A stretch of 64,000 nt of DNA from Akebia trifoliata (GCA_017979445.1 CM030718.1:27337021-27401020), one strand, 5' to 3'; positions 33,377 through 44,874 are shown, counted from the first letter of the stretch. The notes: a model not told the origin generated them from the sequence alone. Numbers and translations: made by a program.

Positions 33377-34531
33377 ATGTTTCGTTTTCTCTGCAAAAAA
33401 CCATTTCAATCAAATGGAGATTCAACAACTTTACAATGTTTCCTTCAAAACCCATATCTTATTAAACACATCTGTAGTTTCTCCACAAATCACAACTCTA
33501 TTACAGTTTCTTACCTCATCAACACATGTGGATTATCAGAAGAAAAGGCTATCGCTGCAGCCAAACAACTCCATTTTGAAACAACTACTAGACCAGACTC
33601 AGTCCTCTCCTTATTAAGAAACTATGGATTCACCAAAACCCACATCTCCAAACTTGTTGCCATGAACCCATCATTACTCTTATCCGATCCCAACACAACC
33701 CTTGAACCCAAATTCAAGTTTTTCCATTCTTTAGGCTTTTCAAACCTTGACCTTGCAAATGTCCTCTCTAAAGATTCAAGTGTCTTGAAAAGAAGCTTAG
33801 AAAATCAAATCATCCCCACAATTGATTTCCTCAAGAGTATTGTTCATAGCGATCGAAATGTCGTTGCCGTGCTCAAATGCTCGACATGGGTTTTTCTGAA
33901 AAATCAACACAAACAGATGGAACCCAATATTGCAATATTAAGGGATGTTGGCGTGTCTGACTCTAATATTTCAATGCTATTAATATCCAAACCTCGGGCA
34001 TTCTTGCAAAATGCCAATAAGTTTAGTAAGATTGTTAATCAAATTAAGGAAATGGGGTTCAATCCGTTAGCGGGTATGTTTGTAATTGCTATCCATGCAT
34101 TGACATCAATGAGCAAATCAACATGGGAAGCGAAAATGGAGGTTTATAGAAAGTGGGGTTGGTCCAAGGATGAGATTATGATGGCGTTCAAGAAGCAACC
34201 TTTTTGTATGATTGCTTCGGAGAAGAAGATAACTAGCATAATGGATGTTCTTGTGAACAAGATGGGTTATGATCCGTCCGATATTGCCAAACGTCCTGTG
34301 TGTCTCATGCTTAGTTTGGAGAAGAGGATTATTCCAAGGTGTTCTGTTATTCAAGTTCTTATCTCGAAAGGTTTAGTTGAGAAAAATCGAAGAACAACTA
34401 CAATGTTGACAATGGTGGAGGACGACTTCTTGAAGAAGTTTGTGACCAAGTATGGGGAGATATTGCCTGAACTGTTAATGGCGTACCAAGGGAAGAACAA
34501 TGTTCTAGAACTACCAGTTAGAACTGATTGA
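33377..34531 (+). CDS. mTERF domain protein (organelle transcription/RNA factor)
   Basis: Intact, intronless, 384 residues. The N-terminus MFRFLCKKPFQSNG is basic and lacks acidic residues, as for an organellar (probably mitochondrial) presequence. From about residue 50 (CGLSEEKAIAAAKQLHFE) follows a series of roughly 30-residue helical mTERF repeats with the hallmark proline/leucine pattern: LVAMNPSLLLSDP, VLSKDSSVLKRSLE, LLISKPRAFLQN, FKKQPFCMIASE, IAKRPVCLMLSLEKRIIPR. mTERF proteins bind nucleic acid and affect organelle transcription, splicing or translation; the exact target is unknown. It belongs to the lineage-expanded, often tandemly duplicated plant clade, in keeping with the broken inverted copy next door. 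An in-frame Met is shared by both copies at the chosen start. Confidence 0.93.
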   Translation: MFRFLCKKPFQSNGDSTTLQCFLQNPYLIKHICSFSTNHNSITVSYLINTCGLSEEKAIAAAKQLHFETTTRPDSVLSLLRNYGFTKTHISKLVAMNPSLLLSDPNTTLEPKFKFFHSLGFSNLDLANVLSKDSSVLKRSLENQIIPTIDFLKSIVHSDRNVVAVLKCSTWVFLKNQHKQMEPNIAILRDVGVSDSNISMLLISKPRAFLQNANKFSKIVNQIKEMGFNPLAGMFVIAIHALTSMSKSTWEAKMEVYRKWGWSKDEIMMAFKKQPFCMIASEKKITSIMDVLVNKMGYDPSDIAKRPVCLMLSLEKRIIPRCSVIQVLISKGLVEKNRRTTTMLTMVEDDFLKKFVTKYGEILPELLMAYQGKNNVLELPVRTD

Positions 34532-35031
34532 AGTGAGTTGAAGATGTTGTAGGATGCCCATTTACAGTTATATTAAAGATTTACATTTTATTGTTCAATA
34601 CTTGTTTCTCTTCAATTCAAGTTGGATCTTAGATGAGTAATGTTGATTGCTTTGTCATGCCTTGAGCCTACTAAGATTGGGGTGATGCTCCCTCTCCAGT
34701 TCAGACTGCAAGAATTGACGAAATTATTGTATCTCGTAAATTGTTGAATTGAGACTCTAATGTTGCAAGTTTGAGCATGGAAAGGATTCAAACAATCAAG
34801 CCAAAGCTGGATTACATGGTGCTTTCTCTGCAATTGTGGGTCGTGGGTTCAACTGAATCCTACTTATCTCTGCATTTCGTTTTTCACCCACCATGAGAAG
34901 TGCTACAAGAAGACCCAAGGCACAATCGATGATCTGTTTCACGTCACAGTTTATGCTTCCTTTTTTTTTAAATCTTTTGATGGGAAGCTGGACTTGAACC
35001 CTCAAAAGAGAGATGAAGAAATTTTTTTATT
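34532..35031. other. 3' flank of mTERF, no second gene
   Basis: Contains a sequence resembling a Pol III B box ('gggttcaactgaatcc' near 34850), perhaps a SINE-like piece. Only short open frames. Confidence 0.35.
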
Positions 35032-35195
35032 GAAAATGCTGAAGTGCCTGCACAAGACACTGGGTTTCACAATGCAGAGACATAGACGCGTGCACATAAC
35101 CATAAATGCTTTTCCCTGAGATAAGAGTGAGAAGCATCTATGGTTCTGTGCACACCTCCATGTCAGCGCAATGTCACACTCACTCCAGCACGACT
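35032..35195. mobile_element. Foldback MULE-type MITE (diverged)
   Basis: Left GAAAATGCTGAAGTG, right reverse complement (G)AGTCGTGCTGGAGTGAG; inner hairpin 'gtgcacataaccataaatgctt' / 'aagcatctatggttctgtgcac'. Flanks are T-rich (TTTTTTATT / TTTTTTTAA), so the duplication is only suggestive. Confidence 0.6.
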
Positions 35196-36574
35196 TTTTT
35201 TTAAGTATTATGAGAACTTCTGAGTTTATTTGTTTTTATGATCACTCTGTCTTTGTTATCATGATTTTTATTAATGCTGATTGTCACCAGTGGTGTTAGA
35301 AATTCCTTTTAGGGTGCAAATCGACATGTCGGTGCAAACAACAACCTGTACTGTCCAACCCACAACACAACTCAGGTTGGCTCATTCCACATTAATATTA
35401 GATAATTTAAAAATGATGATGACTTGTATAAAATAAGTTGTATGTAAAAAAAAATATAATTCACAATTATTTGTCGTAAAAATATATTTTAAAGTTATCG
35501 TGCATGCAATTATAAGCAAATGTACAGAAAAAGTTGATGATGACGATAAATGAAAGTTTGATATGTGAATTGTGAAGGAGAAAGAAGCAAATATATTTAG
35601 AACTATTTTATTATAACTATGTTAATTTAAAGATGACGATTAGAATAAGGAAATGTGGAGAATGAGATTAGATCGCCTCTTTCAGTACGTCTGTTCATGT
35701 TTTTAGGACAGATATTACTCGGAACACCAAAATAGAGGTATGAATTGTGTGGTTTTACAATCTCTTACATTACTTATTTGCAGATGAGTTCAAGAAGATC
35801 GTTGTTAATCAGATGATCAGTGATGAAATTTCTTCAAGGGATTGTGGTGAGTGAAGAAAGTCTTCAAAATCCTGGATTTTTGGTGTCTGAGAAAAGGTCT
35901 CTTCATGAGTAGATTGATAGCAACTATCAAACGACACTTGAGAATCTTTCAGAATGAGTTCTATTTTTGCGAGTTGGATCGACTCCTATTGCTTATATTT
36001 ATAAACCAAAAAATAACAATATCGACAACAAAGTTTTATCTGAGTTTCAAGTCGTCTATTATTGAAAGTGAGATCATCTTTGCTTTCACTATCTTCATCA
36101 CGTTCTTTTGGGTCTTCTTCTTATAGCTCTTTAGGCCGTTCAGCTTCAACATTTCTTTAGTTAGGGACAATGTATGTTAACATATTTCCAAGATTGTGGA
36201 AATGATAATGGAATTAGAAGGAAAATCGTATACAAGAAGCAAGATGAAGTAGGTAAAGAAATTTATACATTTCGATTATTATTTGACTTTGAGCAATCTT
36301 TCTAACTTAAACATCAGAACCTCTACAAGAACCACACGATGCTTGAAAATGATTAAGAAGATTGCTTTATCTGGAGTTTAAAACGGTCAATTGGTGATGA
36401 AGAGGTGGACGTTCTTGATTGAAAGAAAAATTGACACATCAGCGCAGTGTCCAACGAAGTCAGTTTAGGACAATAAGTTACTTTAGCATTTCTTAAAGGG
36501 AAATTCCATTATGGGAAAACATTGGCCTTCTTAAGAACTGATGCATCCATAGAAGCAACCTTAACTAATGCCCC
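35196..36574. other. Intergenic, no gene recognised
   Basis: A 91-codon plus frame at 35851-36126 is hydrophobic and unrecognised. 36280-36470 is the inverted partner of the dispersed repeat at 30700-30870. Confidence 0.4.
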
Positions 36575-36584
36575 CTCCTAGACA

Positions 36585-36738
36585 GGGTGATTTTTTGCTC
36601 ACAGAATCTCTCGTTGCAGTGCTCACGACTCTCTAGTTCATGCCATGTCAAACCTAATGAGGGTAATTTTGTAAGTTGAGGATGCCATTCAATAGATGCT
36701 GGCATACCGATCACGGATTCTGTGAGCAAAAATAATTT
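36585..36738. mobile_element. MITE with 10-bp flanking duplication
   Basis: Arms 'gattttttgctcacagaatc' and (reverse complement) 'tatttttgctcacagaatcc'. CTCCTAGACA flanks both sides (36575-36584, 36739-36748), 9-10 bp and so MULE-like. Terminal bases differ from the GAGTCGTG group. Confidence 0.75.
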
Positions 36739-36995
36739 CTCCTAGACAAAACAGCAGGGGAGGTTCAACACGGATACGGGTTTGCTTGCAACCAAGCACA
36801 CCCTCACTCGAAAACAGAACAGATTCATGGATTTGCAACAAGATAATAAGAGACATATAGGATGAACACTGTTATTGATTCAGACTGTGGCCACCTACAC
36901 CCCCACCTTGAACATTATAAAATTTGATTATCAAACCCCTTCCAACATTAGAAATCTTCTTTGAGGATCAAAACTTGCTCTACCAACTGAAATGA

Positions 36996-37143
36996 GATCA
37001 ATGTGTCCATGTGCCACATGTATACTAGAAAGGGAATTGTCAACATTCTTCCATGCGTGCATTTGTGGGATCAATGTGTCCACGTGCCACATGTATACTA
37101 CAAAGGGAATTGTCACCATTCTTCTGTGCATGCATTTGTGGGT
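36996..37143 (+). repeat. Tandem duplication, period about 73 bp
   Basis: 'gatcaatgtgtcca(t/c)gtgccacatgtatacta' begins at 36996 and at 37069; both units run to 'tgcatttgtggg' with a few differences. Confidence 0.85.
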
Positions 37144-37427
37144 GAGCAGGTGCGTGTGGGTGTAGAATAATAGTATAGTAGACATCAATGTTGACGAAAG
37201 CTAATTTGAGTGCATTTTCCAAATGATACACCGGCAATTCCACTCATAAAACAGCATCCCTGAAACACAGTTTAACAAAAGAAGAAACACGAAAGAACAT
37301 GCATAGGGGAATACTGAAACCTATTAAGAATCCACCCTTTTGTCCTCTATAACTCTCATGGGATTGACATGGTATCATAAAACGATATTATATATGTGAT
37401 TCAGTCCTCTATTCATCTACTCTTCGA

Positions 37428-40400
37428 CTAGAAGTAGGTACCTTCAGGAGGTTGGACCAGCTTCCGATTATGTGGGCCCGCCATCTCCTTCTTCAGCTGT
37501 GTCAGTATGTCTTCCATGGTGTACTCTCGTTGCCAATTTGCCAGAATCCCAAACTTCTTTGCTTCTACCTGCACCAATCGAGTGCAATCAAAGCTTGCGT
37601 GTCAGAGATCCAAACATCAAATAGCCCAAAAGTCAAGATTTCCGATGCATAGCTCATGGAAGTCAACACAAGAATCAGGAAAAATATATACTATATCTTG
37701 AACTCTCAGAGCCCGTTTGGATACACTTTTTAAAAAAAGTAACTTTTAGAAAACTACTTTGAAAAAGTAAAAAAATCCCAACTTTTTAAAAAGCAAAAGG
37801 AAACTACTTTCTATTTTTTTTAAACTACTTTTTCCCAATGTTACTTTCTTCCTAGCTACTTTCTATCCAAACGGGGCCTTAGCATGGCACTTGAAAGTAA
37901 TGGAGTTGCTACACAATGAACCACCCATTGTGTATAATCTCACAATTTTTACCCGTGAAAAGGGTGATATATAGATCAAACCTGAGAATCCGGGTTTGAA
38001 CACTTGCTAATTTAAAATTTACAATTAATTGCAATATTACCACTCCAGTATCATGATTCACGCAAGACATGTTAATCCGTGAATGGAAACGAACACTTGG
38101 GGGCTTCTCCGGATAATCTTTATCACAGAACAGCTTCAATTGATAAATGCGACCTTCATGCACAGACTGAAAAGGAAATAATGAGCTCATAAGCCATCCA
38201 TATCAGAAAACAATTCCAACCCAAACATCGACTTTTCTTTCGCTTGTTAATTCCAGCATAAACCCAAGAAAGCCATCTAAATTCTAAAACATCATTTTGT
38301 CGCTGATTTAATCTAACACCCATTATTTATTTCAGAAAAAGTTGTTCAACCTAACCAAGCACATTTATGAGCCAGTTAACAAGGCCAAAAATGATTATCA
38401 GGGCCATGAAAGTTTAAAATAAACATTAACTAACAGCCTTGACAAGACCCAATTAGTCGGGTAAGATTCTCAACCATCTGAGCCAAGGTGACTACAAGAG
38501 AGCTTCTATTGGCACCCTAACTTTTACTTATTTTCAACCATTCACTTATTTTTCTTTATTTTGAATTGGGGTGTAATAAGTAAAAGTTGGGGTGCCAATA
38601 TCACCTCTCTAATTTTTTTCAGCAAAATTTTTGGACCTGTCTTGCCTTGAGAACCTCCAAACAGGACCATAGTGCATAGAGAGGTGGAAAATAAGAGGTA
38701 ATCAAGAAGAGGAAAAGGGTACCAGAAAAGAAAGAAAATCAGAATAAAACCCAATACATCAAAATGTTAGATATTTAATTCACATAAAGGAACAACAAAG
38801 TGGATTACGACATAATAAGCGTAATCACAACATTTATGTGAGACCACTTTAAAGTAAAATGACAAGATGTTAACAAAAGAGGGGCTTACATTGTGAGGAC
38901 CAATAATGGTACCAGTCCAAGAACGCATGTAAATGTCGTCTCCATCGTCCATTCCGTAGCTGACTGTACCATCTCCAATGCCCTTCTCTCCGCGTTCAAG
39001 TTCCTCCAGCAATCTAAAGTTTCGAGGGACTGTATGGTAAAACAAAGACATAAAGAGGAACCCAGAAAATTATGAAGTTCCCAGCAAAAATGTCATCGAT
39101 ACACCAAGGGCTAGCAAAACCAATTGTAGTAATAATAAAGCCTCAATCTTCAGAAAATAACTTGACTTTATGGCTTTTGTTTGTGCTTTCTAGAGTATTG
39201 AGTCATCTATTTTAGGAAACGCTTAAGAAACTACTAATACAACATCTAGCATAAAACCACAAAATAACCCTTGGAATGTTCATGTGTTATTCCAAGCTCA
39301 AATATTTTTGCTAGGAAAATAAAAATACAACCACATAGTAGCCAACAAAATACAATTCTTTGTAAACTACGGGCACAGGAATCCTATGAAATGTTACCAT
39401 AATGTAAAGTATTGTAACATATTATAGTAAACATCTCATTTGTCCTGTGTACAATAAGGTATGCATCAAAAAGTATAAGAAAAAAGTACGCAATTAAAGC
39501 AATTCTAGGTAGCAAATGTGCTATAAAAGGTCATTTCCCTAAGCATTGTATTTTCTATTTCTAACAAATAAACATAGATTGGCATCATGTACCAGCATAG
39601 GTCTCCTGCAACCTCTACATGTAATCAATGATGGGTAGTGCTTTGGGTTCCCCCTTCCTCATGGGCCAACCATTTCTGGAAGAATGGTGTCCCGTTCCTC
39701 TAGAATAGAAATGGTGTCTACATGGCAAGCTTTTTGTTTTTGTTTTTAATTAATAAGGGAAAGAAAGATACAATGAGGGGAAGGTCGAGATGACCCTCCC
39801 AAAGAAAAAAACCAAAAAAGAAACAGCAAACCACTAAGACATTTCAATGCTATAAATGTTCTCCCACCAGGACAAAAAGTCCTAAAAAAAATCCCTCCAA
39901 ACTCTTTAAAGATTTTGCACCAAAAGAGCAAGAGCCCAAGAATTGAAATAATCAACTCTTGTGACAATTGTGCCTTTCCTAGACAAGTTCTTGCATTTCT
40001 TTCTAACCAAAGAAATGGCGACTCTTGTGTCTACGTGGCAAGTTTTGTTAGGTGTTTAAAATACATTGAGCTCCTAACAAAACATTTTCTATGGCATGCA
40101 GCCCTACGTGTTTTAAATTCCAACCAAAACGTGCCATGTAGACCCTGTATGTTGATATATGAACGGGACACCAATCTGGATCACGACTCTTTCTTGAATT
40201 GCAACTAGTTTATTCAAGATGGGTCTGCCTCTCCATGGAGTTATTGTCAGATATAGTAATGGTCCGACAAGGTTTAGATTCTGCTCTTCAAGTGTATGTA
40301 GGCTTATGTGCAAATTTATTTTGCGGAGAGCAAATCTACTCTGTAAACGCCAATGTGCACGTCTCCATAATATCCTCAACAAGAGTATAAAATTTGATGC

Positions 40401-40928
40401 TTCGAAAAGCTTCTTTTCTTGGTAGCAAATCATTGAAGCAACAGGTGAAATGTCATTAAAAACACAAAGAAAATACAGGTTTTCTCTAAGCAACGTATAA
40501 CAAACCTTTTGCAGAATATCCAGAGAGAGAACCAGATGAATCTATCAAACTAAACAATAAATCCACAATTAAATGCAAACCCATCAAAATTTATTCTTAC
40601 CTAGACATTGAACCATCATCATTCACAATTAATTCCGAACAAATTAGATCAACAACACAGGGAAAAAATAAAACAACTATGAAACCCATCTCTGAATAAT
40701 CTAAGGTACAAGAAAAGAGCAGAAACAAAGAAACCCATAAAACCCAACATGCAATCACCCAAACCCATTAAGATTTCCAGATCATTTGTGAAATATAAAA
40801 GAACCCATGAGTAGATTTCGAGAGATAACAAAAGATTATGATCATAGAATGACCAAATGAAATAAAAAGTGAAGCAATTGGTTTGGAGACTTACCCACAA
40901 TACTCGATCCACCTGAGCCAATCGCCAT
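37428..40928 (-). CDS. UEV1: Ubiquitin-conjugating enzyme E2 variant (UEV1/MMS2 type)
   Basis: Four GT-AG exons: 40928-40895, 39029-38890, 38166-38041, 37568-37428; 146 residues, the usual length of plant UEV1. Protein begins [20 protein letters not shown], continues with [13 protein letters not shown] and [12 protein letters not shown], and ends [11 protein letters not shown]. It has the E2 fold but no catalytic cysteine at the usual position; the segment reads [12 protein letters not shown], as in UEVs. UEV1 proteins partner UBC13 to build Lys63-linked ubiquitin chains in error-free DNA damage tolerance and signalling. Intron 1 (1865 bp) contains an L1-type LINE remnant and intron 2 a short foldback MITE; neither touches a splice site. 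The paralogue number (1A-1D) cannot be set from sequence alone. Confidence 0.96.
37709..37881. mobile_element. MITE with gcccgtttgg ends, downstream of UEV1
   Basis: 'gcccgtttggatac' at the left faces 'tatccaaacggggcc' at the right; the interior is rich in 'aactactttt' and its complement. The ends are the common plant hAT-like type. Located in UEV1 intron 3. No clear duplication. Confidence 0.55.
38497..38614. mobile_element. Family C foldback MITE in UEV1 intron 2
   Basis: GAGCTTCTATTGGCACCCTA faces reverse complement GAGGTGATATTGGCACCCCA; the arms continue 'acttttacttatt'. Dispersed fragments of this family occur at about 3870, 4380, 4700, 28350, 33150, 42085, 42285 and 42600. Confidence 0.75.
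39730..40026 (-). mobile_element. L1-type LINE 3' fragment in UEV1 intron 1
   Basis: Minus strand ends 'gtatctttctttcccttattaatt' plus an A-rich tail, the typical plant L1 3' end; upstream frames include 'ggagggattttttttaggac' and 'ttgggagggtcatctcgacc'. GTGTCTACATGGCAAG (39714-39729) and GTGTCTACGTGGCAAG (40027-40042) flank it, a 16-bp duplication with one mismatch. Strongly 5'-truncated. Confidence 0.8.
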
Positions 40929-41172
40929 TGATGATTCAAACTTTTCCTCTACAGGGGTGTTGAGATCTGATCGAGGTCAATATTTTGGACAACAAGAAGA
41001 GAATCTGAAGACGGAGAGAGGAAAAAGAAAAAAACATAAGAGAGTTACGATTGCCACATCTAATTTTACTAACACCACACCAACTATGTGCACTGTATAA
41101 GCAGAATTGGTTTGGCGTTAGTAAACGTTAGTGTGTCAATAACAGATCTAAAAAATAATTATGGGTTTATTG

Positions 41173-42033
41173 TATGGGTGCAATTTGGTTTGGGTTAATT
41201 GACTAAGATCGATTCTATTATATGAGAATTAGAACCAAATCGAATTGGTCTAGAATCAAACCAACCCAAACCGACTTTAATTTGGTTCGGTTCCATGGGT
41301 TGCCAAGAGATTCTCTCATTTCTGACAAAAAGCAGAAATTCCCTATCTTTCAATCAAATTGATTGAATGATTCAACTGTTCAATTTATGGATTAACCATT
41401 TGAGGGCCACACGACACAAGTAGAGAGAATCAGTTTTTCTTTTAGATCCAACAAAGAGAGACTTCGACTTCACATTCCAATGACTTGAATTCAATGGGTC
41501 ATTCCTAAGAAGTAAGCAATCCAAGATATCAACCCAACAGAAAGATCGTCACTAAGATTATGACTCGATGGTTTAACACATGGGATGCCTGAATTTCAAG
41601 GCTGCACATGGGAAATCTGAATCTCAAGGCCTGAGTCTATGGTTATCAATGATTGGATCATAACCAAAACCTATACCATAAGTTGCAGCCAACTCACAGT
41701 TGCAAGAGAAAAAGAGATGAACCGATCACAGGTCGCAGCCGTAGGTTGCAGGTCGCAAATCGCAACCGCAAGTCAGCTGTAGAGATGAGAGAAAGAGAGT
41801 AGAAGAGGGTTAGGATTTTTAAAAATTTTTACAGTTTATATTAAATAATATCTTGGTTCGATTCTCTGGTTGGTTCAGTTATTTACCAACTTTGAACCGA
41901 AAACCAAATCGAACCCATCGATTTTTATTTTTTTAAGCCAAAACCAAACCGTTAATTAAAACTGAACCAACCCAATCCAAAATTTACAGTTCAGTTCGAT
42001 TCTCTGTTTGAACCAAATTAAGTTGCACCCCTA
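41173..42033. mobile_element. hAT-like non-autonomous element, 861 bp
   Basis: Ends TATGGGTGCAATTTGGTTTGG and reverse complement TAGGGGTGCAACTTAATTTGG. The identical 8-mer GTTTATTG flanks it at 41165-41172 and 42034-42041. The interior has further 'aaccaaatcgaac' / 'gttcggtt' symmetry around an unrelated roughly 500-bp middle. No transposase frame. Lies about 240 bp upstream of UEV1. Confidence 0.85.
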
Positions 42034-42084
42034 GTTTATTGGTGAAAGGTTGGAACTTGTATGTATAGATATTTACAAGTTTTA

Positions 42085-42622
42085 TGAGAGTTGTTATTGG
42101 CACTCCAACTTTTACTTATTACACTCCAATCTTTTAAATTATTTATCACACCCTAATTAAATATTAAAACACAACATTCAAATATTAAAAAGGTTTGGTT
42201 CATTCTATTATTTACAATTCGGACTAGACTCATATAAAATTATAAATCTAACAAAAATAAATTCTAGAAGAGAGAGAGAGAGAGATTCTATTGACATCCC
42301 AAATTTTACTTATTCTCAACTATTGACTTATCTTTTAGAATAGTGATAATCTCACTCCCCCCCGTGATATAATCAAAATACTATCCTAACATGGCATGTG
42401 CTAGAACCATAGATTTTATGCAATGGGATACATATCAACACATACTTACATAGATGTGCAAATGAGTATGCTGAGATATAAAATCTATGGTTCTAGCATA
42501 TGCCATATCAAGAGAGTATTTTGAGTATGCCAAGTGGGGGAGTCAGAAAATCATTAATCGACCTTTTATTTATTTAATTGGAGTGTTGTAAAAAAAGTTG
42601 GGGTGCCAATAGAAACTCTTGA
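42085..42622. mobile_element. Nested family C MITE copies
   Basis: Family C ends at 42085 ('gagttgttattggcactcc'), 42285 ('gagattctattgacatccc') and, reversed, 42595-42622 ('ttggggtgccaatagaaactc'). The MULE foldback at 42338-42559 has inserted into the inner copy. Confidence 0.6.
42338..42559. mobile_element. Foldback MULE-type MITE (nested)
   Basis: Left GAATAGTGATAATCTCACTCC, right reverse complement GATTAATGATTTTCTGACTCC. Centre 'gctagaaccatagattttatg' / 'ataaaatctatggttctagc'. Flanks TATCTTTTA / GACCTTTTA agree at 7 of 9. Confidence 0.75.
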
Positions 42623-42652
42623 TTTTGCTTGCAAAATTTATCTTATTGATAA

Positions 42653-42810
42653 GATTAATGCTAGAGTGAGTTCAGTGGGAGACATCTTGACATGGTGGTG
42701 CACACATGCCTGTAAATGCATTTCTTCGAGATACAAGTAAAATGCAATCACGAATATGCGCGTGCCATCATGTCAAGGTGTCCCTCACTGAGGTCACTCT
42801 AGCACGACTC
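42653..42810. mobile_element. Foldback MULE-type MITE, perfect 9-bp TSD
   Basis: GATTAATGCTAGAGTGAGTTC ... GAGGTCACTCTAGCACGACTC, with TATTGATAA at 42644-42652 and 42811-42819. Same arm class at the ends as 16793, but the middle differs. Confidence 0.9.
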
Positions 42811-42819
42811 TATTGATAA

Positions 42820-44021
42820 TACAAAACAAAATGGGTCAGATCTAAGTATATACATGTTTAGATCTGGATAACAATGGATCCAAATATGAATCGAATCATA
42901 CTAACCAAGATCATATCAAAGCTTATTGGGTTAGCCAGTTTGATCAAGTGAGATTGAAATGCATTTCACATTAGAAACATCCCTAGATTTGGAGACAACA
43001 TTTCTAGATTTGGGTTGTGTTGAGTAATGTCGGGTCATGCCCTACCTATGTTATGTCTTAATTATATTTACTTTATTTTTTAAAATAATATTCACTCCAT
43101 GCTAATTCTTGTCGTGACATTTTTCTTATTACACACCATTTGTATAACTAAAATGATTGGGTTTAATAAAAAAAATTTCCACCATCAACAAACATCCTTT
43201 TTCAAAGAATTCAACTTTATTTTGAGAGAAATAAAGTTGAAGGAAAAAAAAAAAAAGGAAATAAGAGAATAAGATGAAGAAAAAGAATTCAACTTTATTT
43301 TTTGAAGAATAAAATTTTGAGAGATATATAGGTGGAGAATAAAGAGAAATGGTTTCTTTGAAGTAGAGTCTTTGTGGAAAGATAAAGAGATTCTAAGAAG
43401 GGAGAGCAAAAAAGAGAGAGGTGGGGACAATATTAAAAAAAAAAAAGGGATTTTCTTCAAAAGGAAGAATTCTTACAAATAAACATATTTCAATGGTTCT
43501 AGAAGAAGGAAAAAAGATAGAGCAGAGGCGTTCCCAACGATTTTGAATGATTGGTAAAGAAGTAATATTTATCTCACTTGGGATTTTAAACTCCCTCTCC
43601 CGTTAGTGAATAAGAAAATGAGATCTTCTTCTTTAAGAAAATTAAAAGATATTTAGTGCTATTTTTCTTTTCTTTTTTTCTCAGTGCTACGTTTCATTTT
43701 ATTAATTAATGTGTTATAAAAACAAGTTGGTGTGGCAATTAAAATTATCTTCTTTTTTATTTTATTTTATTTTTAACGCATATCAGGTAATTTCTAGGAT
43801 AAATCCCTTGAACTCAAGACATTACTTCCTGAGGTGTGGCCTCGGTAGACCACGAGACTATCACCTCATCATAACAATCCTTTGTAGTTTTAAGTCTTTT
43901 TCCCCCCTCCTATTTTGGACCATACGAACATGTTAAGAGATGGCCAAAATTGACCATTTTAACTAATGTTTTTTTTTTTTTTTCTTCAGTCAATCCTCAT
44001 CCGTTTTTAGTATTTAATTAG
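42820..44021. other. Intergenic, no gene recognised
   Basis: AT-rich. 43780-43880 read on the minus strand resembles a tRNA-like SINE head ('gataatagtctcgtgg'-like A box, 'gagttcaagg' B box). A 91-codon minus frame at 43185-43460 is Phe/Ser/Leu low complexity. Confidence 0.4.
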
Positions 44022-44205
44022 GGCAAATGATTTTCTGACTTGATTTTTTTTCATTATGTATGTACTCGACTGACGTGGCAAGAGCCCGGAACCATTGATA
44101 TTTTTCCTTGTGTATCCCAAAGAAAATGATCTATGGTTTTGTGCCCTTGCCACATTAGTCGAGTACATAGCGAGTGAAAAAAATTAAGTCAGAAAATCAT
44201 GACTC
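44022..44205. mobile_element. Foldback MULE-type MITE, perfect 9-bp TSD
   Basis: GGCAAATGATTTTCTGACTTG ... AAGTCAGAAAATCATGACTC, flanked by TTTAATTAG on both sides (44013-44021, 44206-44214). Inner arms 'gtactcgactgacgtggcaag' and complement, then 'aaccattgat...tgatctatggtt'. Confidence 0.9.
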
Positions 44206-44835
44206 TTTAATTAGGGTTTGGGTTTTGGTGACTCATTAAAAATAACTCATAAGAAAACATATGATCATGACCATGTATACACAAAAATCCAATGATTGAA
44301 ATTTATATTTATCTTAATTGCACAAATCTCGAGGATACTTGTCTTGAGGATAAATTTCGATCACTAGATTTTATTTAAATGGTTAGGATGATGTTTTTTT
44401 TTATGTGAGTCCCATGGGTGGTAATATAACACGAGGTTGACTAACCTTACAAAGTTAGTAAGGATTTCATTCTCAATAAGAGTACTTGGCCTCACCTTAT
44501 GCCATCTAAAAACGTACTCAAATGTTTCAAGCTCGTAGAGGACAAATTATGAGTTTGGGAGCTAGGGCTGTGGTAATCCATTTGAGTAAAACGACCCTTA
44601 GTAAGATTTAAAATCTTACTAAGGTAGTAAGGAAAATGTTTCTCATATAACATTTCTTCACCTCCCACGTGTTGTGTGTAGGTTGCTTGCATGCATCTGT
44701 CAGTCTAGGAAATTTGATGAAACTGATTTCTAATCAGACAGATGTTTTAAATTGGACCCACTATTTGAACGGTCAAGATTGATAAGAAAATCCTCCATTT
44801 AAATGATTTAAGACCCAAAATTTTTTAACCATCGC
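44206..44835. other. Upstream spacer of the RRM gene
   Basis: No gene seen; a 66-codon minus frame at 44492-44692 has no recognisable feature. Confidence 0.4.
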
Positions 44836-44840
44836 TGCAA

Positions 44841-44874
<34 letters not shown>

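Noticed and set aside
35851..36126. 91-codon plus-strand frame
   Set aside because: Hydrophobic low-information sequence beside a dispersed repeat; no family resemblance.
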